NCBI GenBank assembly: GCA_003254925.1
Contig: QANZ01001328.1
Span: 220,402 to 284,401 of the forward strand
DNA length: 64,000 bases
Source of the DNA: Chamaecrista fasciculata
Lineage: Eukaryota; Streptophyta; Magnoliopsida; Fabales; Fabaceae
Direction of reading: 5' to 3'
Made by a program: the position numbers and the translations under genes. Positions 49,849 to 61,551 of the stretch are shown piece by piece (within the stretch, counting starts at the first letter, position 1; each line of letters opens with the position of its first letter). The notes below the pieces were generated by a model. That model searched no databases and had not been told where the DNA came from. It was given only the letters and a program-made list of their open reading frames with translations.

Positions 49849-52800
49849 TCACATCTCAGACAAAAGATTGCTGATCTTTCTAAGTTCCGTAAGAGCTGTC
49901 ATGGCAGTAACTTGGCCTTTGCCAACAAGATCATTTTTTGAGTTCTCCGTTAAGGCCGCTTGAACCCTATCTTGTTGGAAAACAGACTCAATCACCTGCC
50001 ATACAAAATATAGTAATTTACAACAATGACATTTTTAAGTAAAATTCTTTAAATACCTATTTATTAAAAATTTTTAAGTAAAAAATTGACACTTAAAAAT
50101 ATTAAGAAAGTCAGTAGTGCGATTTTGAGGTGTGTAAGATATTTCTATATTGTTTTTCTATATTTCATTTAGTTTCCTATAGATATCCTCCACTAGATGC
50201 ATTGTCAGGCACCAAATGAGAGAACCTCTCCCAACGGAAATTTATACTCGGGTTCAACATGTGAGAGATTACAATAACAACCAAGCTTTTCCCACTAGGT
50301 GGGGTCGGCTATATGAATCAACTGACACCAATGCGTTTTATCCTTACACATGCCAACCGTTAGGTTATTGATAGATAAACCTTTCCGGATAATTTCGTGG
50401 ATAGTTTTCCATTAGGTTGTTGTGAGAGATTAGTTACGGAAATTTATACTTGGGTTCAACATATTGTGAGAGATTAGTTACTTTTGTTAGACACATCCCC
50501 CGCTGGTTATATTGTTTTTTTATAACAAGAGAAACTTGAAACCAAAGATTTTACCTGAATATGGTCAAGCATAGACTGCCCAATATTCTTCAAAGTGCCC
50601 ATCACATTCTGGTCTACAGAATCCGCTTTGCAAGTTACAGAATCACAATGCCCGTTAGATTTAGAAGAGGCTGTTGTATTGCCTAGATTACTTGAACTAT
50701 GGGCAGATTTTGAAGGCTCAGAAGCACCACCATTCTCAGATGTGACCTCACCGGTGTTCCGAGCCAACTTCCAAAACCACTGGAATCTATTAAGTTTTCT
50801 CTCCCTAGTGCTAGTTGCTGAATTTGCAGTGGTATGATCATCACATCCTGGTGTCTGATATAGGTTCCCAGGAGGATCAGAAACTGGAAGAGGTGAATCG
50901 GGAGGAATAGCATGCGAATTTTCATTGCGCTCACCAAGCAAAATTTGAGCCACAACACTACCTTCTGAGTCATTTTCATGATCCTTGGCCTCATTCGGAG
51001 GACTATTGAGGTCCGAAAAGAAAGATAGGTTTTCGTCACTGGCAGTACTTCTCCTTCGACATCTATCCTCAACAGTGTGATTGTTGTCTTTATTGCCACC
51101 CTCTTGTTGCTCCTCTTCACATCTATCCTCAGCATTGTAATTGTTGCCTTGTTGGCAACTTTCTTGTTGCCCCACTTCATTCGTTGCCAAATGATTTTCC
51201 TGCTCATGTAGGTTTTCATGATATTGCAAATTTTCCGAGTCTTCCTCGAGGCCAAGTTCCCTAGAAAGATCTTCTACCAAACTGTGTCTTCCAGATGCCT
51301 TAGATTCCCTTTTGCCACGCTGACTCAATGATGATGGTTCAGATTCTGTTCTTTTAAGACTGAACTTTACCTTTTCAGTCCATCCCCTTCTCTTGATTGG
51401 ACTTTGCTTTTCTACACTATCTCGCTTAGCTTCTTCGGCCTCGTGGACAACTCTCCACTTCTCTTCCCAGTAACTATCGCGTACCATACTCAGAGGAGTT
51501 TTCGGAGAAACAGATCCAGGTGGTAAGGTTTGAGCTCTTGAAACCATTGATTTACCTTGGTTAAAAATATTTACAAAAGAAGCTGCAGAAGATGAAATAT
51601 TAGCACTCAATGCAAGATCCTGCAAGGATCTAGCCTTTTCTAGTAGTATCCTAATGTTGGTGTCCTCAGGGAAGTTTAATAGCCTTTGGAGGCAGGTTGT
51701 CGGATTTTCAGTGGCAAGTAGTGATGATCTCAAATGAAGTAACATTGCTACAGCCAAAGCTGAGATAAATGCCCCACGAGGTGAATTCAAGATCCGAAAT
51801 CCTGAGTCTATGTCATTATCAGCACTTGTTTCCACCTTACAATTATCTGATGCAAAGATTTCATCCCAGATGGTCAAGAGACTGTAAAGTGAAAACTCCC
51901 TTCCAAATAAAACTCGCAACCAGCGGAGAGCAAAGTACTGAGGTTCAACGGCAAGTTCCACAAGATGACTGTGAAGAGATGAATCAACAAGAAACAGCAA
52001 AGCATACAATGCAGTAGAAGCTTCTATCACAGGTGGTAAGCCAGTAGGGGACCCAGCCGCAGGGGAAGAAGAGAAGAACTCGGCCATCGCAACTGAACCA
52101 TTGGCCCCACTCAATAAAGCATCAAACATACAGTAACAATCATGTTCCATGAACTTCTCAGATAAAACAATGCCCAGTTCACCTTCAGCCCCATAAGCAT
52201 CACCAAGCAATATAATGGTCTGTATTTCAGGATCAAGCTCATCAAGATTCTTGACTTTTGTTGTATTACCATGGGATCCAATTTCGTCCTCCATTAAATC
52301 TGGAGATTTTCTAAACTCAAAGCTGTAAGAAAGATCATTCTCATTACATAAAAGACCATCAAATGTGTCTGTGAAATGATCTTCGTATTGCTTTCTTACT
52401 TCTGAGAGACGCTCCACATCAATTTGAATAACATATAGCAGAGGAGCCAATAATTCATGCATTCCTAAAAATAAGTGAATGAAAGAAAAAAACTGAAAGT
52501 CAACTGTTTGCACAACATTTCATACTAAAGCAAAACCAGTAATCTGAATTCTAAATGCACCAAAGCCAATTTTGAAAAACAAAATTATAAAAGTGAAGAC
52601 TGTACAGCCAACCAGGAGATAAGAAATACTCAAACCACACAAAATGAGAAGAGCTGAAAAAACTGTGCTCAGTGACAAAACAAAGTCCTTTAATCCTTAT
52701 CCCTTTAACCGAATAATGAGAAACTACTCCAGGGTATCATGACAGGACACACCCAAGTCTCACCAAAAACAGAAGCCTAACTAATGAAACATATATTTTA

Positions 52801-54533
52801 ATCATTTTCCAACAATTTAATCACTCTGCTTTTCATTCAAGTTATTTATTAATTTCATATTTTTCCTTTCCAAATAAGAAATAAACCTAAAAATCAATAA
52901 AAAAAAAAAGAGGATATTTTGGTAGAATATTCATACATTTGAAGTATGAAATTCTGGAGCAGTACTTTTAGCGAAGTAGTTAAGGACTAAAAGGCAGTTG
53001 AGAATATATGACAGAAAAATTCTCAGTTAAAGTCCACTTCTCATCAGGTAGCTGTATTTATGTTTTTCATGAATAAATTAATATGAGATTGACTATGATC
53101 ACAGTAATTGATGTGCCTTCTCAGGCAGAGCTTTCAGTCACTTGGTTTTCCAAAATGACATAGTATATTAAAAACAAACATGGATTTACTTTAAATTTAG
53201 TTAGTTCATCGTTAGCAAACATTGCTTGGCTGAGCAATTTACCTTGTCTATACCCACACTCTGGATGCCTGAGGCACCATAGTAATAAAATCCGTCTTAA
53301 CATGCCTTGGCATCCTGGTGTTTGGAAATATGTGCCATGTTCAGGGTATAATCGTGATAAATCTTGATCAACCATTCTCTCCAGCTCAGCATTGCGGAAA
53401 AAGCGACTCCACGTACTCTCTGCTCATAAAAGCCATATTATATTCATGAACATTAACTTGTACTGTTCATGCAGGCAAGATATCAAGAGGGGTATATGTG
53501 TTAGCAATAAATCTACTTGATGATGTTCCAAGGAGTGTTGGGGGCACTCCAACAATTTAGTTATTCTTTTATACTTTCTCTTTTGTCATGAATGATTTGT
53601 TGATTGCCACTTATTCTTGGCTCAATATTCTGATGGGTTGAGTTGCTATAATATAAGCAGTTAGGCACAGTTATCTTCCACCAGAACAAAAAATAGGTTA
53701 ACGTATATAAAACCTTGAAAAAAAGAACGGAATAGATATTTAATATGGAAACTACTAAAAGAATATCAGATGATGCTCTAGCCAAATCAGGCAGAGAGGA
53801 TGTTAGAGGAAATCTTGAAAATTACCATTGCAGATTCCTAGTATGCTTTACACTTTTTGGATAAGAAATTACAAAGTGCATTGGCTTATTCAAAACAGAT
53901 ATATGGATTTAACCACATGTAAGATGCTGGAATGTATTCAAAACCTACCAGGATTTTGTGAAAGTGGATTGTCCATAGCAAGATCAGGTGAATTACTTCC
54001 ATCCTTAGAAATATGTGGATCAATCAAAAGGCACCTTCTCAAACTAGCATACCTGCCAAGATAATAATGAAAGAAGAATGAACACAAAAATAGCACTTAG
54101 CTGAACGAGAGTATGCAGTAGTTTCTGGTATACAATCAAGACATACATACATTCACAAACACTTGAATCTAACAACTCAACTTTCAAGATAGAAATGCTA
54201 TATGTATTGTTGGGTATGATGCCAGACAAAATGAATTATTAAATTATACGGACAACCTTAGATGCCAAGGGAAGAACCAGGTTAACCGTCCTTTTATTTC
54301 CCCCAGGAAACCTTGGATACAATCTACACACAAACAGTACAGCCGAAATTCACATGCCAGCATATTTTGAATAAAAATTATCACCCAAAAAAGAAATGTC
54401 AGGTAGTGCTTGCCTTGCCACTAACAAACAAGAACTAATGATATAGAATAAAACCAGTTTAGTATGTAGCTACCCTTATCAATTCCTAGGAAATTACAGA
54501 TATTTTATTAATTACAACTTGAAAGATAAGGTG

Positions 54534-54601
<68 letters not shown>

Positions 54602-54886
54602 AGCTAAGAAAACTCGAATCCTTATTAGACATTTTTTTTTAAAGAAAAAAAGGAAGGGAATGATCATGAAGCTGCTGAAATACCTCCTTCGGGAATCAGC
54701 CGTAGCACGACGAAGATCGTCGATAGAAGTTGAAGAAGAAGATGGCAAAACCCCAAGATTTATGCGCCACTGCAAACCTCTAAGATCTCCGAAACGGCGA
54801 TTCTCCGGCGCGGATCCTGGAGGAACGGCGTCGGAGGTCGAAGGCGGCGGCACCGACGACGACGGTTCTGGCAATGGCTGATCCAT
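49849..54886 (-). CDS. TBC-domain Rab GTPase-activating protein
   Basis: Stimulates GTP hydrolysis on a Rab GTPase in membrane traffic. Exons in transcript order: 54886-54684, 54052-53949, 53419-53243, 52464-50555 and 49995-49849; all keep frame, giving 846 aa. The TBC domain starts near LQWRINLGVLP (38-48). The arginine-finger motif MVDQDLSR puts the catalytic Arg at 125. YRQGMHELLAPLLYV carries the glutamine finger at Gln161. PQYFALRWLRVLFGREFSL and LLTIWDEIF are later TBC blocks. The long C-terminal half is low-complexity, with basic and Gln/Asn-rich parts, and ends TALTELRKISNLLSEM. The first ATG in frame is at 54886. I recall Arabidopsis At4g29950 as the same type; the layout resembles TBC1D5-like proteins. 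The Rab target is unknown. Confidence 0.92.
50272..50421 (-). mobile_element. 5'-truncated RTE LINE in the last intron of the TBC gene
   Basis: 150 bp matching, on the minus strand, the 3' end of the 19796-23043 LINE (cccacctagtgggaaaagct, then a TTG-type tail). The 11-bp target duplication gtgagagatta at 50261-50271 and 50422-50432 is perfect. The surrounding sequence (ggaaatttatact..gggttcaacat) is itself locally repeated. Confidence 0.92.
54533..54597. repeat. CT microsatellite in intron 1 of the TBC gene
   Basis: An almost pure CT run of about 65 bp on the plus strand, which is GA in the transcript. Repeats this long are usually length-variable between individuals. Confidence 0.95.
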
Positions 54887-55378
54887 GAGAGCTTGCGGTA
54901 AACTAAAAGGCAATGAAAATCATCATCAGAGAAAAAAAAAAACAAAACAAAAACAAAAGTTGTCGAAGAATCTGGAATACAAATTAATTAATTCATTGAA
55001 TTCATTTTCCAGGAAATCTAAATACAGAAAGAAAGAAAGAAAGAAGAGAGAAAGGGTCGTTACGGTGAAGAAGAAATCAGAAATGAGAAAGCCGAATTTG
55101 TGGCCTGCGCACTCGATTATTTGTCATTCTGTATGAATGGTAGTCTCACTTTTGAGAGAGAAAGAGAGAGAAAAGGAGAGAGAGAGAGAGAATAACAATT
55201 AACAAGTTTCTCTAACAAGTTTTATTGTTGTTTGTGTAGATGGAAAATGAAGGAAAGAGGAGGAAAATTAGATGGAAAATGGAATATACAATGGATTGTC
55301 TGTCTTTGTATTTTGCTTGACCCTTTTTTTTGTTATGGAAGGTGAAAGATAACCCGTCGTAATCTGAAAATTTCCATA
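54887..55378. other. Upstream region of the TBC gene
   Basis: Purine-rich leader/promoter region with GA repeats at about 55153-55190. No other gene was seen. Confidence 0.45.
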
Positions 55379-55387
55379 TTTCATTTT

Positions 55388-56235
55388 GGTTAGAGGGTCA
55401 TTTTGATTCTAAATGTTTGTAAAATGTTTCATTTTGGTCCCAAAATATTGAATATAACTTGTTTCAAGTTCAAACTTGACGAGTTTAGAACTACGTATTG
55501 TTTTCAAAGAGTATTTTCTTTATCTAGTTGGGATTGTCAGCAAACAAGGTCAAATCAATCCTAAATGGCTAAATAAGCAAAGTTGGAGATGATCATGGGG
55601 AGGGTATTATGATCCCTAGACCCGGACCCGGATATGAGCAGGTACCAAAATCAATCCTCAAACCCATACCTGCTGGGTAGTCTAATCTCCATAATCGAAT
55701 CGAGACCCGAAAAAATTTTAAAATAAATTATTTTTTAATAATATAAAAATTTTATTCATCCAATTTTTTATATCTATAACTGTTAAAAAAAAATCATAAA
55801 TAAGAATGCATTGATAAAAATAAACATTTATTATTATTGATAAGGTATGGGTAGGGTACGGGTATGGTATCACCATTTTCTGACCCAAACCCATTAAGGT
55901 TGGGTCCGGGTCTAGATAAAATTTCACAGTCCCCAAGGGTTTGGGTATTTTGATCATCCTTGAGCAAAGTTGATCATATCTCTTTTGTTTCAAATTCGAA
56001 TGTGACGAATTCAGAGTTATGAGTTCTTCTTAACAAGCCCTTTGAACTTGAAATGAGAGATAAGAGAAATATGACAAAATTCAATAGTTTAGGACCAAAA
56101 TGAAATATTTTAACAATATTTAAGACCAAAATGAATCATTTTGCTAACATTTAGGACCAATTTCATCATTTTGAAACATAATTGACCAAAGTGAACATTA
56201 GGGCATACATTTAGGACCAAAATGACCTTTTAACC
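55388..56235. mobile_element. MULE-like element with perfect 9-bp TSD, holding a nested MITE
   Basis: The ends are ggttagagggtcattttgat and, inverted, ggttaaaaggtcattttggt. The arms contain the tttcaagttc and gacgaattcaga blocks of this family. The duplication tttcatttt at 55379-55387 and 56236-56244 is perfect. It is interrupted by the element at 55586-55962. Confidence 0.92.
55586..55962. mobile_element. 377-bp MITE nested in a MULE
   Basis: It has gatgatca-type ends and inner blocks cccggacccggatatg and, inverted, tacccgtaccc. The sequence agcaaagttg flanks it on both sides (55576-55585 and 55963-55972), giving a 9-10 bp duplication. The superfamily is uncertain. Confidence 0.75.
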
Positions 56236-56310
56236 TTTCATTTTACTCTTTCCTCTCTTTTTCAATTCGGTCAATATTTAATACAGAAAACAAATATTAT
56301 GTATAGTTTT

Positions 56311-56824
56311 GGTCAAAGAGTTATTTTGGTCCTAAATATATGTCCTAATGTTCATTTTGGTCTTTTATCTTTCAAAATGTTCAAATTGATTCTAAATGTT
56401 GGCAAAATATTTCATTTTGTACCCAAACTATTGAATACGATCATATTTCTCTCGTTTCAAGTTTAAATGTGAGAGTTCAGAGCTACGTAGTGCTCTCAAA
56501 GAGTACTTTCTCTATCTAGTTAAGGTTATCAACAAACGAGGTCAAATCAGTCTCAAAAGTATATCGCTTATTTCACAATCAAACAAGCAAAATTGATTAT
56601 ATCTCTCTCGTTTCAAGTTCGAAAAGACAAATTAAGAGTTACGAGTTACTTTAACAAGTCATTTGAACTTGAAATAAGAGACAGAAGAAATATGATCAAA
56701 TTCAATAATTTGGGACCAAAATGAAATATTTTACCAACATTTAGACCAATTTGAATATTTTGAAACATAAAAGACCAAAATGAACAGTAGGGCATATATT
56801 TCAGACCAAAATGATCCTTTGACC
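56311..56824. mobile_element. 514-bp MULE-like element
   Basis: The ends are ggtcaaagagttattttggt and, inverted, ggtcaaaggatcattttggt. The flanks tatagtttt (56302-56310) and tatactttt (56825-56833) agree at 8 of 9. The inside shares the tctctcgtttcaagtt and cgaggtcaaatcag blocks of the family. Confidence 0.88.
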
Positions 56825-56856
56825 TATACTTTTTTATTTATTAACTAATAATAATA

Positions 56857-57863
56857 GGTCAACCTCGTTTTGGTCCTATAAAGTGAATTTTATTTTGATC
56901 TTAAAATTTTTTTTATTCTATTTTTATCCTCAAATTTTCCCATTCATTCTATCATTAGCCCATAATGTGATTTCATTTTATTTATGTTATTATTTCTAAC
57001 GTGAATAATTAAGATGAACCATTTACCTCTCATATAGATCATAATAACTGAATGACAAAAGACCCAATCGTGCCCCTAACGTTTGCGGTGATTTTCAGTT
57101 ATGCCCCTAACGTTTCATTTGTGTTGTGCCCCCAATGTGAAACATTAGTTTTAATTATGCCCCCAATTGTGCCCCCAAGGTGAATAAAGTTTAGGGTTTT
57201 AGGTTTTCGAACCCTACTCTTGCGCACGCGAAGATGAAGAAAGAAATCTAAGGAAATTTAGGATTTTTGACTAGTATAAGGCTTGTGAAGATGAAGATGA
57301 AGATGTCAAAAAAATTTTAGGGTAGTAATTTTTTGGTTTGGAGAATGTAAATCCACATAGGAAATGTCATGGTGGATAAAAAAATAAATCAGGGATGTTT
57401 TATTAATCCAGCCATTTTTGCCACATATTCAATTCAGAACAAAAATTGACACACAAGTAAAAAAAAATTGACACATCAGCATTGAGTCAAAATTGGGAGC
57501 ATAATTGAAACTAGCGTTTCATATTGGGGGCACAACTGACACAAATGAAACATTAATGGCATAATTGAAAATCACCACAAACGTTAGGGGCACGAAATGG
57601 TCTTTTGCCTAACTGAATTCATAGAGGGAGAAACAAAAATATTTCTTCTTAATTAGTCACAAATTGATAAAATCAACTCATTTATTTGAACATGTGTGAG
57701 AGATCTAAGTCACGTGTTCAGCTAAGAGATAATGACAAAAATCAAATGAAATCACATTTTGATCTACTGGTGTAACAAATGAGAAAGTTTTGTGGACCAA
57801 AATGAAATAAAAAAATGTTTAGAACTAAAACAGAACTAACCTAATAGATTTAGGACCAAAGTG
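56857..57863. mobile_element. MULE-like element with a nested MULE
   Basis: The ends are ggtcaacctcgttttggtcc and, inverted, agtaaaaacatcactttggt. The duplication ataataata at 56848-56856 and 57864-57872 is perfect but low-complexity. Without the nested element it is about 440 bp. Confidence 0.8.
57054..57609. mobile_element. 556-bp MULE-like element nested in another
   Basis: The ends are gacaaaagacccaatcgtgc and, inverted, ggcaaaagaccatttcgtgc, with tandem 'gcccctaacgtttgcggtga' units. The duplication taactgaat at 57045-57053 and 57610-57618 is perfect. The core has cgaaccctactcttgcgcac and an aagatgaag stretch that might be captured host leader sequence. Confidence 0.92.
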
Positions 57864-58168
57864 ATGTTTTTACTATAATAATATTTATTGAAAATGGTTA
57901 TGGTAATCAAACATCAATTGGCTTATAATGAACGACTAAAGGGATTGGTTCATCTTAATTAAGTTTGCTCTTTTGGCCGTAGTGTAGTATAGGTCTATTG
58001 TTAATTGAACGTAGGTAATGTGATTGTTGTTTTTTGTTTTAAATTTTTATTTTGAATGTTTTTTAATCTTTGCATTGATTTTTATTTCTTTAATAAAATT
58101 CTCTTTGTGCAAAAGTATTTAATGTATATGTTGAACTTCATAATTGTAAATGCCAGGGAAACAAATAA

Positions 58169-58677
58169 GACCAAAACCTCAAATTGATCCCAAACGTACT
58201 GGGGAGATTTTAAATTGGTTCTACATGTTTGCATAAATTTTTAAATTTGTCCCAAACCTATTTCTGGGATGCAATTTGACCCCGCTTGCTTATGGTCTCA
58301 ACTGGGCAAAGAAAAAAGTCAAAAGCTTTTCAAAAGTTAACACGTAGTTTCAAACTTGTCGTATTAAGACTTGAAATGAGATATATATATATATATATAT
58401 ATGTTTGTTGGTTTGACTATAAAACAAGTGATTCACTTTCGGACCTGATTTGACTTCATTTGTTAACAACTTCAACTTGATAAAGAAAGTATTTGTCAAA
58501 AACAACCTTGTAGCTTTGGATTCATCGCAGTTGAACTTGAAACAAGAGAGATATGATTAGTTTGAGACCAATTTGAAAAATTATAGAAATATATAGAACC
58601 AATATGAAATAAATAAAACAGTTAGGATCAATTTGAAATTTACCTCATATATTCGAGACTAATTTGAGATTTTGACC
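58169..58677. mobile_element. 509-bp MULE-like element with perfect 9-bp TSD
   Basis: The ends are gaccaaaacctcaaattgat and, inverted, ggtcaaaatctcaaattagt. The duplication aacaaataa at 58160-58168 and 58678-58686 is perfect. A TA microsatellite (about 58380-58402) lies inside. Confidence 0.92.
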
Positions 58678-58686
58678 AACAAATAA

Positions 58687-59087
58687 TACTGATATATCCT
58701 TTATTTAGATGTCACAAAAAGGTAAGGGTCAAAGTTAAACACTAATAAAGATATGGGGCAATAGGCTTAGATACAAGAAATGAAGGTCATTAAAAGAATA
58801 TGACCGTTATAATATTCTTGGAATATTCCTTGCTGACGTGGAGATTACGTGTACATCGCTTTTCCAATCTTTCGTTTACACATAAAAAAGTGAAATACCA
58901 CGAAGCAGTGTTTACGTGTAGCGTTGGGTTAAACGATTTCGTATATAGGAAAGTTACGGGATGACTTGTAGGCGTATCATAGCCGTTCATCTCGACAAGT
59001 TCAAGGCCTACCTTTAATTGAACGGCTAGGATTATTAAGTTAAAATACAAATTTTTAAAAATACTTATTATTAAACTATATAATTAA
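58687..59087. other. Unique intergenic DNA
   Basis: A less AT-rich stretch (gctgacgtggagattacgtg, gttcatctcgacaagttcaa) without a supported gene. It may be old host sequence between insertions. Confidence 0.4.
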
Positions 59088-59113
59088 GGTCAGATGCTCA
59101 AATTGGTCCTAAA

Positions 59114-59453
59114 CTAGGAAGCATGGACACTGACATGGACACAGGACACGACACGGACACAGCGACACGCTAGACTCTCAAAATTACGCGACACGACACA
59201 ACATATATTTATATATAAAAATAATTAAATATTCATAATTTTTAATGAAAAATTTAAAAATTACAAGTTTTATTCCTAATATATGTCATATGTATTATTA
59301 TTTTCTCTTATATGTCATGTTAAAGTCACAAAAAATTGATTTATATTTTAAAATTTATGAATATGTGTCGTGTCAGTGTTGTACGGGTGTCGGACACCGA
59401 CACGTGTCCGACACGGCGACACGCCCTCAAAATGAAGTGTCCAAGCTTCTTAG
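59114..59453. mobile_element. hAT-type MITE (ctaggaagc family), copy 1
   Basis: 340 bp with ends ctaggaagcatgg and, inverted, ctaagaagcttgg. GC-rich gacacgacacgg repeats flank an AT-rich centre. The duplication gtcctaaa at 59106-59113 and 59454-59461 is perfect. Confidence 0.92.
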
Positions 59454-60029
59454 GTCCTAAATGTATCCCCTTAAGTTCATTTTGGAACATCGAGTACTTA
59501 TTATTAAACTATATAATTAAGGTCAGACGCTCAAATTGGTCCTAACTCCTAAATGTATCCCCTTAAGTTCGTTTTGGTCCTAGATGTTCCAAAATGTTCA
59601 AATTGGTCTTAAATGTTGTCATTTAGTTTTATTTTGGTCTCAAATTACTAAATATGATTATATCTCTATCGTTTCAAAGTTGAATGTGACTAGTCCAAAG
59701 TTACGTGTTGCTTTTGATTACTTTCTCTATCGAGTTGGGACAGTCAAGAAACAAGGTCAAATCAAGTCTTAAAAGTTGGTTGCTCATTTCACGGTCAAAC
59801 AAGTGAAGTTAGTCATATATCTCTCGTTTCAAGTTCAAATTGAACAAATTCGGAGCTACTGTTACTTTTAATGAGTCTTTTTCTATTTTGCCCAATTGAG
59901 ATTGTCAATAAATAAGGTCGAATCGCGCTCGAAAGTGACTAATTTTTCATAATTTTTTACTTTTTGGTCTCAAACCCACTTATGAGCCCAATTTGATCTC
60001 ATTTGTTAACATTAAGAGTAACTTGTAAC

Positions 60030-60574
60030 TAGGGGTGTTCATTGGGTTGGGTCAACTCGCCAACCCACTAGTTTGGGTTGGACTAGCGGGTTGGTTTGGG
60101 TTCAAAAAGTTGAGCCCGCTGTGGTTTGGGTTGGGCTGCGGGTTTCAATATTTTGAGCCCGCTCAACCCAACCCAACCCGCCGGCCCGCAAAAATATTAA
60201 ATAAAAAATTAAATCAAATTTTTTATTTAGTTAAAATTATATTTTAATATCACAAATAATATTATTTTTACAATTTAATCAATTTAAAAATTTATATTCT
60301 CAATTTAGCCATAAAAAACAAATTGTGAAGGACGAAATTAAAGAAAAAAATTTAAGAGGGACCAAATTTTTTATAAAATAAATATATAAAAAATAAAAAA
60401 ACTAGTATGGACCAACCCGCCAATCCAATCCAACCTAAACCAACCCGCCACTGTTTGATTTGGGTTGACTCAATTATTTTCTTTAGCCCAACCCAACCCA
60501 ACCCGCCTAATAAATTAGTAAACCCGAACCAACCCGCCCTAAACCCAACCAAACCCAGCCCGTAAACACCCCTA
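60030..60574. mobile_element. hAT-type MITE (tagggg family), 545 bp
   Basis: The ends are taggggtgttc and, inverted, taggggtgttt. GC-rich ends with repeated gggttggg/aacccaac motifs surround an AT-rich middle. The flanks cttgtaac (60022-60029) and cttctaac (60575-60582) agree at 7 of 8. It is nested in the 59088-60969 element. Confidence 0.88.
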
Positions 60575-61019
60575 CTTCTAACTTGTAAGAGTAATATGGG
60601 CAGATTAAAACTTGGACCTAAATATTTTTCATAGTTTCTCTTGTAAGAGTAACTTGTTATTTGAAACAAGAGAAATATAACCAACTTTAGTTATTTGACT
60701 GTGAAACAAGCGGCCCGCTTTCGGGACCTAATTTGACCTTGTTTGTTGATAACTCTAACTTGATAGAGAAAGTACTCGTCAAAAGCAATACATAGTTGTT
60801 AACTCGTCAAGTTTGAACTTCAAACGAGAGAGATATGACCATACTTAGTAGTTTGGGATCAAAATGAAATTAAATGACAATATTTAAGATCAACTTAAAT
60901 ATTTTAAAATATTTACGACCAAAATAAACTTAAAGAAATACATTTAGAGACGAGTTTAAAAATTCGATCTATAATTAAAGATAGCATATGGAGATGATGG
61001 CTTTGAAAACTTTTATAAT

Positions 61020-61551
61020 AAGTCCAATGCTAAATTGGTGTTAAAAGTTAAATGTATACTTTTTAAGGTTTTTTTGTCCTAAATATTTTAGAAATTTCAT
61101 ATTGGTCTTAAACTAAGAAGTATGGACACTTCATTTTGAGGGCGTGTCGCCGTGTCGGACACGTGTCAGTGTCCGACACCCGTACGACACCGACATGACA
61201 CATATTCATAAATTTTAGAATATAAATTAATTTTTTGTGACTTTAACATGACATATAAGAGAAAATAATAATACATATGACATATATTATGAATAAAACT
61301 TGTAATTTTTAAATTTTTCATTAAAAATTATGAATATTTAATTATTTATATATATAAATATATGCCGTGTCGTGTCGCGTAATTTTGAGAGTTTAGCGTG
61401 TCGCCGTGTCCGTGTCCGTGTCGTGTTCCGTGTCCGTGTCAGTGTCCATGCTTCCTAGGTCTTAAACATTTTCATTTCAGTCTCAAATTATAGAATATGG
61501 TCATTTCTTTCCTATACTAAGTTCGAATGTGACAAATTTGAAGTTACTTAT
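61020..61551. mobile_element. Left arm of another MULE-like element, interrupted
   Basis: The ttggtcttaaa and tctcaaattatagaatatggtc blocks match the family. It contains a second ctaggaagc-type MITE and is cut at 61552 by an LTR-like start. No right arm is seen before the N at 61701. Confidence 0.6.
61113..61458. mobile_element. hAT-type MITE (ctaggaagc family), copy 2, inverted
   Basis: 346 bp in the opposite orientation to the copy at 59114, with ends ctaagaagtatgg and, inverted, ctaggaagcatgg. The duplication gtcttaaa at 61105-61112 and 61459-61466 is perfect. Both copies are inserted in the same ttggtc(c/t)taaa repeat of a MULE arm. Confidence 0.92.

Larger units (their letters stand above)
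59088..60969. mobile_element. MULE-like element with a duplicated left end and two nested MITEs
   Basis: The right end gatc is followed by tataattaa (60970-60978). The same 9 bp precede ggtcag at both 59079-59087 and 59512-59520, so the left end occurs twice. The first copy carries the MITE at 59114-59453. The body has the tctctatcgtttcaaag and gtcaagaaacaagg blocks, and the right arm has their complements. A hAT MITE sits at 60030-60574. A repeat-mediated duplication of about 430 bp explains the doubled left end. Confidence 0.82.

Noticed and set aside
57188-57215. Telomere-like gtttagggttttagg
   Set aside because: A single imperfect unit inside a MULE core; no tandem array.
60035-60247. 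Open frame rich in Gly, Trp and Leu (for example WVGLAGWFG)
   Set aside because: It is the translated gggttggg repeat of a hAT MITE with a target duplication, not a protein gene.
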